Shown in pieces: positions 55,020-64,000 of a stretch of 64,000 bases of DNA. This stretch comes from Tretioscincus oriximinensis (taxonomy: Eukaryota; Chordata; Lepidosauria; Squamata; Gymnophthalmidae): the NCBI GenBank assembly GCA_022410635.1, contig JAJVDF010000162.1, positions 1,646,140-1,710,139 of the forward strand, given 5' to 3'. How positions within the stretch are numbered: the first letter of the stretch is position 1; every line of letters begins with the position of its first letter. Both the position numbers and the translations under genes were made by a program. The notes below the pieces were generated by a model, which saw only the letters and a program-made list of their open reading frames with translations, did no database searches and had not been told where the DNA came from.

Positions 55020-55590
55020 GCAACTAGGGTTACATACTGGGGACGCTGCAGTTGTTAAGAGACTCTTTCAGCTGAGAGATACATTCTCGAAGGTACGAAT
55101 GGCTCAGTCGCTAAGGAGACGCTCTTTCAGCTGGGAGATGGGGTTTCGAAGCCCGGTGTTGGACGTAGGGAGGGGTGAACGCCTTCCACCAGCCTGCAGC
55201 TCTAGCCAACCCAGCTATTCAAAAGAAAATGCTAATTCGTAATCTGCATTTCAATTAGATAAATGAGTACCATCAATAACCTGATGGGGAAGATAGAATA
55301 AAATGCATAAAGTGGGGTACAAAATCTCGATTCATCTTCTTCATATTCTTCTTTTTCTTCTTCTTCTCCTCCTCCTCTTCCTCTTCCTCCTGTGGTGGCC
55401 AACTCATCTACTCTAAAGAGAGTAGATTTGTCATCTATATTCCATGTAAATTAATGAGTACCACCCCTAATCTGGTGGGGAAAATAGAATAGATGTAAGC
55501 CTGCAGTGGGTGAAAATTAACCTTGCAAGTCACTCTGGTGTAAGAACCAGATTCTTCTTCTTCTTATATCTTTGTTGTCTACTTGAGATG
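55020..55590 (+). mobile_element. SINE C array
   Basis: Two tRNA-like heads (about 55032 and 55105, the second with GGCTCAGTCGCTAAGGAGAC and GTTTCGAAGCCC) and two tails, at 55262-55395 and 55440-55575, both ending in TTCTTC runs. This is a tandem or nested pair. Confidence 0.7.
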
Positions 55591-55670
55591 CCCACAGCAA
55601 CTGGTGNATCACTGTATGAGACAGGATAATGAACTAGGTGGGCTTGCTCTGATAGGACACCTCTTATAAA
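55590..55670 (+). mobile_element. CR1 fragment
   Basis: 'tgcccacagcaactggtg' and 'aactaggtgggcttgctctg' are a CR1 3' end. Confidence 0.55.
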
Positions 55671-55959
55671 TGGGTAAGCTTGCAAAATTTAGCTTTGGTT
55701 TGCATGTGACCTGAGGCATCAATGGGGAGAGGTGGCTCTCCCTCCCCCCTCCCCCTGGTGCAGCTGTGGCCAGTAGGAGAAGGTGGCGCCTAGTTTCTCC
55801 TTCCATGGCTGTGCCATTCCACCTCTGTCCTTTGTCCCAGCCTAGTGGCAGGATGTGCTTAGCAGCTGTAGTAGAATAGAAAGATTTGGGCCAGTTGTCG
55901 AATGCTTACTTCTACGGAGNCTACACACGCACCGAGTCCAAGGTTACAAGGTCTGCCGA

Positions 55960-56040
55960 GCCCTGTCATTGGTCCAGAAAGGCCAATGGCAGACCTCAGA
56001 ATGCTGGACTCATAGATGCATGTCTTATTAATAGTAGAGA
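55960..56040 (-). mobile_element. Helitron 5' end
   Basis: On the minus strand it begins TCTCTACTATTAATAAGACA with a host A before it, the standard Helitron 5' sequence. It is joined to the conserved 'gtcattggtcc' block. Truncated at the other side. Confidence 0.65.
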
Positions 56041-56054
56041 TTTATAGTAGAGAT

Positions 56055-56265
56055 ATTCATGGAGGCCAGGTGCATCAATGCTACTAGAACTGATGCCTAG
56101 ATACCTCCTCCAGCTTAGAGGCACAAACAAGCAGTTTCTGGAGAGCATTTTTCATGAATTGAGAACAGGTGAAAGTTTTGCTTTCATCTTCTCTTGGATC
56201 ATTATCTTCTAAGATGTCCAGAAACAAATGATAGGTCATTGAATGGGATCAGATGTCACAAAAGT
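56055..56265 (+). mobile_element. Diverged CR1 remnant
   Basis: 'ggaggccaggtgcatcaatg', 'tagatacctcctccagctta' and 'aacaggtgaaagttttgctt'. Confidence 0.55.
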
Positions 56266-56269
56266 TATT

Positions 56270-56385
56270 ATGACAAGTAGAGTTGCCTATGAAAGCCCAC
56301 GCTACTTGTTTTTTATTTGTGAGTCTCGAAGATGCTGTGGGGGCCCTTGCTAGGTATCGTAGGACCCAAACTAATACGGCTATTC
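56270..56385 (+). mobile_element. Foldback-family fragment
   Basis: 'gacaagtagagttgcctatg' and the terminus 'aaactaatacggctattcat'. Confidence 0.6.
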
Positions 56386-56389
56386 ATCT

Positions 56390-56860
56390 TTTTCATCGTT
56401 TGGCAACAGACCAATGGATGCCTTGAATTTTTATTCTTCTGGGAAAAAGAATCTAGGGGAGGATTTTGTATGTCCCTGATATTTTTCCAGTATGCCGGCA
56501 TCCCTATGGACTTTCCTTACTGCTCTTCTTTCACATCACAACTTTGTTCTTCCAACCGTTCGCTATTTTTTTTACTTAGCATGCCAAAACCACATGCATT
56601 NAGAAGGCACCTTTTCTGAAAAATGATACAGTCCTATTGCTGATGAAAGTGGTTCTTCTGTGCAAAGACTCTGTAAAGCATGTGTGGACATTTTCTGAGT
56701 ATGCATGTATCTTCCTCCGCATTATTATCCCCTCAAAACAGACATACAAATCAAGATAATTTCCCAGTTGTCTTTTCCCTTTGCTCATCAACAGCTACAG
56801 CCCAACCTTTCAATTACATGCTGTGAGTGACTCACACTTACTGCCTTAACCAGCAAAGGC
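56390..56860. other. Unique sequence
   Basis: No gene or repeat recognised. Confidence 0.35.
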
Positions 56861-56864
56861 TAAA

Positions 56865-57230
56865 TTAGACACGGATTCACAGAAGGCAGGTGTATCATTG
56901 GCTACTGTAATTGAGGTTGGAGGGATAGGCAAGATGCCACGAAAGGCCGTGTGCAGAGAGTTGAGAGGAGGCAAAGGTTATGCCTTTGGTTTCTTTTTTA
57001 TCCTGAAGATGCTCAGAAGCAATTAATGGGTCACTGGGTGAGACAGGAAACTGGGTGAGACAGCATTTGTCCTGAGCCAGCTGGGCTCTTCTAATGTTGT
57101 GGAAAAATTGATGGAGGACAGGGCTAGGAATGGCTACAAGAATGGATGTTTGGATACTGCCTCCAGGTTGAAAAACAGGAAGTCAAGAGCAGGGGAAGGT
57201 TTTGTCTTTCGCCCTGTGCCAAAGGGAGAG
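56865..57230 (+). mobile_element. Two diverged CR1 remnants
   Basis: 'gaaggcaggtgtatcattgg' to 'gagccagctgggctcttct' (to about 57100) and 'gatggaggacagggctagg' to 'caggggaaggttttgtcttt'. Confidence 0.55.
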
Positions 57231-57236
57231 GGAAAG

Positions 57237-57280
57237 TGAGTGAAATCCGCAATCTAAAAGTGATTGCGGATTTCGCTGGG
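57237..57280. repeat. Hairpin repeat U
   Basis: Perfect 13-bp stem GAAATCCGCAATC (57242-57254) / GATTGCGGATTTC (57262-57274) with loop TAAAAGT. The same core is at 24512-24553. Confidence 0.75.
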
Positions 57281-57714
57281 AGTACGAGGGGACATACTTT
57301 TTGCAGGATCCGCATGGAGCTGGTGTGAGGCTAACCAGATGAAGACAGAAAACTGAGCTATGCATGGCGTCTCCTTGCGAGGGCACGACAGACAACAGAG
57401 CTGCAGGCACTCTCTAATAAAGGATGCAGGTATTTTGCCATGCAGTCAGAAACATCAACAACAGGAGATGCCTCTTCTAATCCAGATCTTTTCCAGATGC
57501 ATAGTGAAACCTTCCTGAAGAGTATGGCTTCTGTCTCATGAAGGTATGTTTTTGTCATGTGCTCACAGCTTTTGTCTTGTGCTTGAGAAATTCAGAAGCA
57601 ATTGTTCACTGGGTAAGACAAAGTTTACACAAATCTTTTCAGGACAATAATAGGGACAATATAGGGTTACCAGCACTCTGTCTCACACAGTGAGCAGTCT
57701 CAAGAAGAAAAAAG

Positions 57715-57855
57715 CAAACCTCTCACATGAGCCAATCATGGGCCAATCACAGTTCATTAGAANTCTTTCACTCCCACCTGCTTCACAGGATGTCTGTTGT
57801 GGAAGAAGTAACAAAAATTATGTGCGCCGCCCTTTGGGGATTATAAATTAATGTT
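57715..57855 (+). mobile_element. SINE A 3' part
   Basis: 'gggccaatcacagttcatta', 'cacaggatgtctgttgtgga' and the tail 'attataaattaatgtta'. Confidence 0.7.
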
Positions 57856-57857
57856 AC

Positions 57858-58165
57858 TATTAGAAGAAGAAGAACTGGGTTCTTATACTCCACTTTTCTC
57901 ACCTTACAATGGGATTCAAAGTGGCTTACAAGGTATTTTGCCTGGAGGCTGACATTCTGTCTTCCCAACCAGGCTGTGGNGGTTCCCATGTATCTACTTG
58001 CAGTCAGTTGCAATTTCTTGCAATTCTTGCTTTTGAATAGTTGGGTTGGCTAGAGCTACAGGTTAGTGGAAGGTGCTCACCCCTCCCCACTTCCGACACA
58101 GGGCTTCAAAACTCAGTCTCCCAGATGAGAGATGGTTTCCTAAGCGACTGAGGCATCCACGCCTG
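57858..58165 (-). mobile_element. SINE, family C, full length
   Basis: AAGAAGAAGAAC tail, 'gggttcttatactccacttt', and a complete tRNA-like head ('gcgactgaggcatccacg' is the complement of the A-box side). Confidence 0.85.
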
Positions 58166-58189
58166 CAGATTACTACTGTAGTAGTATTA

Positions 58190-58900
58190 TTACTACTACT
58201 TCTACTATTATTTTACCTTATATTAGGCTAATTTACTTCAGATTAGCTACTTGCTCAAGCTAGTCTATAGTCTCAAATTGTGACTTTTTCTGGCTTTATT
58301 AAACATGTTGGAGAAATACAATCGAAAGGAAACCTTTGCAAATAAGCTTAGCATATTCTATGTATAATGTGTGCGTGCATGCATGCATGCACATGTGTGC
58401 ATAAGTCCATCTATGCACATGCATGTACTCAAGGTCAATTCATGATTGATAAGCAAATGCTTGTTATGCTTGCCTTAGTATGAAAGGAAGATATAAATTT
58501 CAAGAGTGTTCAGGAACAAACGCTGGATGCCTAAGAGGCCACAGTGATTCGCTGTAGCTCTCCCTGGTGCATGTCCGTGGCAGTGTTTGAAAATGAATAT
58601 CCTTTCCTCACATTCTACGCATTTCCCACAGAGAATAATAGTATGAATGTGCTTGTCATTGCAAACGATGAATTTTCCATTTAGATTCTGGGCTTTGTAG
58701 TAAAAGAAAAAGCATCCGATATCAAGGCTGCGGCAGATCATGCCAAATCTGGATATAAGAAAAAGATGAGATGGAGCCTAGTTTGAATACATTCCGGCAA
58801 ACGGAGGACAAGTGTATAGGATACTGAGGAAATGGTTACTAAGAAGGCACATCAGTAGTTCCCATGAGGTGTTAGGAGGATTAGGATATTTTGATATTTA
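58190..58900. other. Unique sequence with small microsatellites
   Basis: TAC/TACTACT repeats (58175-58215) and a CATG run (58374-58393). No gene recognised. Confidence 0.4.
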
Positions 58901-58904
58901 TTGA

Positions 58905-59075
58905 TTTATCAAATTTATTTGAACTTCTATACCACCCTATACTTGAAGATTTCAGGGCGGTTAACAATATAAACAAAATCATCATAGTAACTTCACAGTG
59001 CCTAAAGGTAGGGAAGGGAAAGCCATTTTTTCAACCAAAGGCCAGCTAAAAAGAGGTACATCTTTAGGAGTTTCC
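58905..59075 (-). mobile_element. L2-like LINE 3' end
   Basis: 'ctataccaccctatacttga', 'ttcagggcggttaacaatat' and 'ggtacatctttaggagttt'. Confidence 0.78.
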
Positions 59076-59084
59076 TCATTATGT

Positions 59085-59290
59085 TCTGAAATTGTGATTG
59101 AATCAAAGCAGCTTAGATAAAATCTTCTGTACTTCTCTTCACACTAGCCAACTTGTTAAGTAGGTTGGGCTGAGAGACCTCTGAAGAACTGTGACTAACT
59201 CAGTTAGCTTTTGTGGAGGATGGCAGAATCGAACTGGGAGACTTCCAGATAAAAGCCTGACATTCTAACTGGTACACCAGAGCGGCTCTC
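59085..59290 (-). mobile_element. SINE, family B
   Basis: 'ttctgtacttctcttcacac', 'ggttgggctgagagacctct' and 'gcagaatcgaactgggaga'. Confidence 0.8.
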
Positions 59291-59314
59291 AGTCTGACTA
59301 TGAGCAAATATATT

Positions 59315-59690
59315 TGTCATAAGAATGTAAGAACATAAGGGAAGCTATGTTGAATTGGGCTGGGGCCCAGCAAGTCCAGCATTCTGTCTCAAACAGAAGA
59401 CCACCAATTGCACTTGGGCAGTGTGAACAGAAGAAGGCAAAATCTTCAACAGTTCTCAATGCCCTGCAAATGGTATTTCAGGAATACTGCCTGTTGCTCC
59501 ATCAAGACATCTATCCTAGTAGCTATTTATACCTTGGTGTCCATGAACTTGTCTAATCCTGTCTGAAAGCTGTCCAGGCTGCTAGCCACCACCACCGCTT
59601 TTGGAAGTAAATTCCTAAGGCCTCTGGGTGAAAAAATACTTTCCCGTATCTGTCCTCACACTTTTACCCATCAGCTTCAAGGAATATAGT
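59315..59690 (-). mobile_element. CR1 LINE 3' end
   Basis: 'aagaatgtaagaacataagg', 'gcaagtccagcattctgtct' and 'ggtgtccatgaacttgtcta', into the coding end 'tgggtgaaaaaatactttcc'. Confidence 0.87.
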
Positions 59691-59763
59691 ATCAATATAG
59701 TGTATCTCTCCTGGTGACTATAGGTGAGCCATGAAGTTTGCTATAGGTACAAGATTTGGTTGG

Positions 59764-60165
59764 TAAGAGGAGGAGGAAGAGGAGGAGAAGGAGAAGGAGT
59801 AGTAGAAAGAGAAGGAGTAGTAGAAAGAGAAGGAGGAGTAGAAGGAGAAGGAGAAGGAGAAGAAGGAGAAGAAGAAGAAGAACTGGGTTGTTATTCGCCA
59901 CTTTTCTCACCTTTCAAAGGGACTCAAAGTGGCTTATTCCCGAAGGCTTATATTCTATCTTCCCCACCAGGGTGTGATAGTTCCCATGTATCTACTTGCA
60001 GTCAGTTGCAAAATTTCTTGCAATTCATGCTTTCAAACAGCTGGGTTGGCTAGCACTCAGGCTAGTGGAAGGTGCTCACTCCTCCCCACGTCCCACACAG
60101 GGCTTCGAAACTGCATCTCCCAGATGAGAGGCAGATTTCTTAGTTACTGAACTATCCCTGCCGAG
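59764..60165 (-). mobile_element. SINE C with expanded purine tail
   Basis: The tail is about 115 bp of GGAGAA/AGAAGG repeats (59764-59882). The SINE body follows to 'gttactgaactatccctgcc'. The open frames here are repeat artefacts. Confidence 0.82.
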
Positions 60166-60169
60166 CTAT

Positions 60170-61195
60170 AAAAGGCCAGACAGTTTGCATCACCAGAGCC
60201 TCTGTTGTCCAAGGTACCCATTCCTTTGAAATAGTTCCCTAGCAGGATAAGGCCCTTGGAAGTCAGGCCACCTTAGATGTTCTGTTTCAAAGGCTTCGCT
60301 TGATGTTCGTCGCCTACAGTCAATATTTTTTTTAAAAAGGAAGCCAACAGATGTCTGTAGCCTTTTCACTCTTATTAATGAGAAACTATTGCAAGGATGG
60401 AAAACGAGGTCACCCATGTTCAATACTTTGTTTGGAAACTCTTCAGCTCCTTAAAAGAGTTCCACTAATCCTAAACATGACAGATGCATGAGGCAGTTTT
60501 GTTTGGAAGAGATTAAAATCCCTTCTTTTGATTTGCTTTTTCACTCAGCCTGATTAAAATAACATTACATTCCCACCCCCAAATCATTCCAAGTCCCCAC
60601 TGTTACCGTTATCATCTGCTTACTTCAAAATTAACGGAAACAAAGAGAAGAATAAACTTTATATTTCTATATGTATGGCCTAGGAAAGGTCAGGATGGAC
60701 ATAAATTATAAAAGGTGAGCTGACTGGAGGGACATTTGTCAGCCACATTAAAAGACAAGACTTTGAGGGGGGAAAACGGTACAGAACGTCATAGGTTAGC
60801 AGCAAAGCTGCCTGCTTTTTAAAAGATAAAATGGAAGCCCTTTTCCCCAACAATATTTTTCCATTTGAAAGTGTTTATTAATCTATTCTCTCTGAAGAAG
60901 GAAAAAAAAAAGGCCCACACAGTTCAATGAAATACAAAGATCAAAGATAGTTTAATTCAGGTGAAATTATTATAGTCTTTTATTCCCTTGCCTGGCGGGT
61001 TTGATTTTTTAGAAAAAAAAGGAAAGTCAGAAAAAGGGCCTTGTCGTTTCATTATTCCATTTTGAAAAGGAAACTGTCAGATGGAAGAAACCGTCCGGAC
61101 CAGTGACAGGTACTGCTGATTTGCTCCCAAAATATAAGGTTTATTAATGTAAGAAACAGTGTGAGAGATTGTGGAGCCAATAGTTGGGCTTTTCC
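60170..61195. promoter_or_regulatory. Unique island, candidate conserved noncoding DNA
   Basis: About 1 kb without any recognised repeat, unusual for this window. Contains 'gaagagattaaaatcccttc' and several CTTTGAT / ATCAAAG cores. No coding signal. Regulatory role inferred only. Confidence 0.35.
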
Positions 61196-61230
61196 TAGTT
61201 CTTTCACCCTATACTTTTTCCTTATAATTA

Positions 61231-61334
61231 TAGGCTTTTCTTTTTTTGAAAAACTTTTTCCTCAACAAAAATCGGGAGGCACCCCAAAACCGGGTTTTCA
61301 ACCCCCCCAAGAAAGGGGTCATCTGGTCAGCCTA
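61231..61334. mobile_element. Palindromic element T, half copy
   Basis: Only TAGGC of the left end remains. The right arm is complete to CTGGTCAGCCTA. TTATAATTA flanks it at 61222-61230 and 61335-61343 (perfect 9-bp). Confidence 0.82.
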
Positions 61335-61500
61335 TTATAATTATCATTGAATGAAAGGCTAACAAAATGCATATCTAAACAGTGGAAAAAATGTTTGGTC
61401 AATACAATACGGAGTAGTATTAGTGGACCAAAACGTACATTATGAACCAAGGAAAGGTGACTGCTATTAAATCAAGGCCTCTTTTTTCATTCTGCAAACT

Positions 61501-61703
61501 TAAGTCTGACCAGATGACCCCTTTGGGTGTGTGTGTGTGTGAAAACCCGTTTTTGGGGTGCCTTCCGTTTTTTTCTGAGGAAAAAAAAATTAAAAACAAA
61601 AAGAATTTCGAAAAAAAAATCTTTTTTTGAAAAAACTTTCCTCATAAAAAACTGGGAGACACCCCAAAACCAGGTTTTCAACACACACACGCTGGTCAGC
61701 CTA
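61501..61703. mobile_element. Palindromic element T, short form
   Basis: Ends TAAGTCTGACCAGATGACCC and GCTGGTCAGCCTA, with GTGTGT / ACACAC in matching arm positions. Flanks TGCAAACT and TGCAAATT agree at 7 of 8. Confidence 0.88.
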
Positions 61704-61779
61704 TGCAAATTTATCCATCCTATGAGAATGGATAAAAGACCTAGAAATGTTTAACTTGTAAAAAAGAAAGCTGGGGCNA

Positions 61780-62111
61780 TATCCACACAGCCGTTGTTAA
61801 TTCTGGATTTTCTCCATAATATGGTTAATCGGTTTTCCACTTTTAAAGAAGTTTATTATGGATTTTGTCATTCTGACAGTTCTTGGAAAATGAGATTTTC
61901 CAATCATGTGACACCCTCTCCTGGCAGCCATTTTGTTTTCCGGTTGTTGAGAGGAAGTGTAATAGTCCCGCCCCCCCCCCCCCCAATTGCTATTGGTTAG
62001 TCTGCTGTCAGTATCAGGCTTCACACACACCTGTTTGGGGAGGCGAGGCAAAGTTTATGGGAATGTAAACATCAAAATTTTCACAATTCTTGCTAAAAGT
62101 TATCCACACAG
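61780..62111 (-). repeat. Repeat Q copy bounded by 11-bp direct repeats
   Basis: TATCCACACAG at 61780-61790 and 62101-62111. The left interior 'gttaattctggattttctcc' is the complement of the Q end at 3800-3825. There is a C-run at 61971-61983. Confidence 0.55.
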
Positions 62112-62261
62112 CACAGCCTTTTACGATTTAACCCTATACCCTGATTTGGCAGCTGTCTTTTCCGGTTTACCAATAATTGACTTTAAAACCTGTGTTCTGC
62201 CAGTTTATCTAACAGGCTGGTGAGGCAAATGCAATAGAAATTCAACTTTGAATCAGATTAT

Positions 62262-62316
62262 TGATTCTGTCTGGATGCAGCCTGAGAGGAGGCATGACAG
62301 TTGTCTACAAATATCT
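62262..62316 (+). mobile_element. CR1 coding fragment, left part
   Basis: 'tgagaggaggcatgacagtt' and 'gtctacaaatatct' are CR1 (RGxxxxVYKYL). The CR1 resumes at 63009-63165 after a later insertion. Confidence 0.75.
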
Positions 62317-63008
62317 TTTTTCCCCTTATTTTATTTGTAGACAATTATCATGCCTCCGTCTCAGGCTGCATCCAGACAGAGAAAGGATAAATCATAGAAC
62401 GGATAGCTCAGTTGCTTAGGAATTCGTCTCTCGCCTGGGCGATGGGGTTTCGAAGCCCTGTGTTGGAAGTGGGGAGGGGTGAGCACCTTCCACTTGCCTG
62501 TAGCTCTAGCCAACCCAGCTATTCGAAAGCATGAATGCTTTCTGCAACTGAATGCAAGTAGATACATGGGAACCACCATAGCCTGGTGGGGAAGATAGAA
62601 TGTGAGCCTTCGGGCAAAATATATCCTTGTAAGCTGCTTTGAGTCCCTTTGAAAGGTGAGAAAAGCNGGGTATAAGAACCAAGTTCTTCTTCCTCTTCTT
62701 CTTAATTTAGGAAAATCTCAGCTATGCAAACTGAAATGGACATCAGGGAAAGACCCTTTAGAAAACAGAATTTGATGTGCAACAAGGAAATTAAGGATCG
62801 TAATATTTTCACGAAGAGGGATCTTAGGTAAGGCAACTAATTCTTGAACCCCTGAGTGGGAGGGAGGGAGAAGGGAGTGTAAGAGAGAGGGAAAGTTATG
62901 TGTTTTGTTGCATGTTGAAATATATGTTTGACTATGTCTAATTGTGTGTCTATGTATGTTTATGTATGTATATGTGGGGAAATAAATGAAAATATTTATA
63001 CAAAAAAA
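62317..63008 (+). mobile_element. Chimeric retrotransposon insertion with 21-bp duplication
   Basis: 62296-62316 is repeated exactly at 63009-63029 (21 bp). The insert holds, in order, an inverted copy of the adjacent CR1 target (62333-62382), a full SINE C (62397-62710), sequence of unknown origin and an A-rich tail ('aaatatttatacaaaaaaa'). The G-rich tract at 62855-62900 and the tail suggest L1. Confidence 0.7.
62397..62710 (+). mobile_element. SINE C, best full-length copy
   Basis: The tRNA-like head has an A-box TAGCTCAGTTGCTTAGG (about 62403) and B-box GGGTTTCGAAGCCC (about 62446). The body is 'agctctagccaacccagcta', 'tgaatgcaagtagatacatg' and 'gtccctttgaaaggtgagaa'; the tail is TTCTTCTTCC. 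Confidence 0.9.
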
Positions 63009-63165
63009 GACAGTTGTCTACAAATATCTGTAGGACTGCCCAGTGCAGAGGGATCAGGCCATTTTATTATCTGTATGTGAAAGGATTAGAAGCAATGGGA
63101 TGAAATTACAAGGGGGGAGGTACAGATTGGATAGTAGAAAAGGCCGATCAGCCATTAGAATAAGT
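63009..63165 (+). mobile_element. CR1 coding fragment, right part
   Basis: 'ggatcaggccattttattat', 'ggattagaagcaatgggat' and 'gattggatagtagaaaagg'. Continues the CR1 interrupted at 62316. Confidence 0.75.
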
Positions 63166-63169
63166 TGCT

Positions 63170-63965
63170 ACATAATGCTATAATTCTCTTAGGCCCTTTC
63201 TGTACTGTACCCCTATCTCGAGATATAGCTCAAAATAAGACACAATGCAAAAAGGGTCTTTATTTTAGCACACACACCCTTTTCCTTAAATTCTACTTTA
63301 CACAAAAGTGGGAGAAGAAGCTTCTGATTGGCACTGTTTGGTTAAGCAGAAAAAGTGGAAGCAAACCTTGGAAAGACAATGACTTCATACTAAAAGCAAC
63401 TCAAGATAACAAGCATTTCCTGTCCAGTCAAGGAGAATTAACTCTGACATGATGGCACTTAACATCCGTACTATTAAAAATTGCTGGAGCACTTTGCTGA
63501 TTTTGCAAGGCATTTCGACCTAGGGTTACAAGAAAGAAACAAATCAGAAGTGCTGCTGCATCGTTAACGAGTGTACAAAAGAGGAAATTTCAGCAGGTGC
63601 TGTCAGCATTATAATCTGCACCTGATGAAACTGCATCCAGGCATCAGTATATCACCATGAAGCAATATCACCTAACAAACTAGTTGTGCGGCTTGCTGCC
63701 TCCATGCCTAGGCAGCAGCATAGTAAACATGGTGAAAATGTGCTTCTTGCCAGTGCCCGGAGCGCCTCATGTCTGTGCATTTTGCCAGCATGAAATACCT
63801 GGATGTGCACGATTAGGGCTGTTTGCATGTCACCACCTAAGAGTCACAATTGTCATCCATCCAGGCAAGTTGTGGTGCCATAGTGGGGCGGGTGGGAAAG
63901 TGCTAATAAAGTTGTTTCAACACAGTGTGAAACATTCAGTTGCAAGAAGCTAAGCCATGATGATA
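63170..63965. other. Mostly unique sequence
   Basis: A repeat V end is at 63191-63207. Open frames of 95 and 89 codons lack recognised domains. No gene supported. Confidence 0.4.
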
Positions 63966-63974
63966 TACTCAGGG

Positions 63975-64000
63975 TGGCACATCTGAAGAAGTTGACTTGT
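63975..64000 (+). mobile_element. Foldback-family fragment, cut by window end
   Basis: 'acatctgaagaagttgactt' matches the hinge of the foldback copies. Confidence 0.5.

Noticed and set aside
59692..59910. Poly-leucine reading frame resembling a signal or membrane segment
   Set aside because: Translation of the (GGAGAA)n SINE tail on the opposite strand.
62397..62470. Functional tRNA gene
   Set aside because: A- and B-box-like segments belong to the head of a full SINE C copy with body and tail.

Overview
This is vertebrate nuclear DNA, almost certainly from a squamate reptile (lizard or snake). The inference rests on the repeat content: several ages of CR1 LINE, L2-like LINEs, a CR1/L3 tail ending in an ATTCT microsatellite of the kind known from snakes, tRNA-derived SINEs with AAGAAG-type tails, L1 fragments, Helitrons and many short DNA transposons. 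There is no bacterial or viral gene organisation. Scattered single Ns and one 110-base gap mark a draft assembly.

The only host gene I can identify is MYT1 (myelin transcription factor 1, a neural C2HC zinc-finger regulator), on the minus strand. Three small coding exons are supported by splice sites, reading phase and family protein sequence: the initiator exon at 20088-20142, a 31-bp micro-exon at 14206-14236, and the first C2HC zinc-finger exon at 2455-2517. Phases 1, 2 and 2 join them in one frame. Later exons lie beyond base 1. The initiator exon starts right after a splice acceptor, so untranslated exon(s) must lie at higher coordinates. Bases 20143-64000 are therefore 5' introns and/or upstream flank of MYT1. 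No second gene was found there.

Layout: 1-2454 is intron with a Helitron and CR1 debris. 2518-14205 is an 11.7-kb intron packed with SINEs, CR1, hAT and palindromic elements. 14237-20087 is a 5.9-kb intron. 20143-30000 holds foldback elements, a long antisense CR1, a GC-rich hAT element, two minisatellites and L2 tails. 30500-34200 holds a solo retroviral LTR and a large palindrome interrupted by the gap. 34200-39800 is mostly unique. 39800-51800 is CR1, L1, hAT and mariner rich. 51800-64000 mixes unique sequence with palindromic elements, SINE arrays and a chimeric retrotransposon insertion. Unique islands (about 8.9-9.3, 19.5-20.1, 27.0-27.4, 43.4-43.7 and 60.2-61.2 kb) are candidates for conserved noncoding regulatory DNA; this is inference only.

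The most unusual material is the mobile DNA: (1) a family of about twelve near-perfect palindromes with TAGGCTGACC ends, most flanked by 8-bp duplications; (2) a Helitron family carrying a long pyrimidine tract; (3) a foldback family with 11-12-bp target duplications; (4) hairpin repeats without an obvious family; and (5) two cases in which host DNA flanking an insertion is duplicated in inverted orientation.
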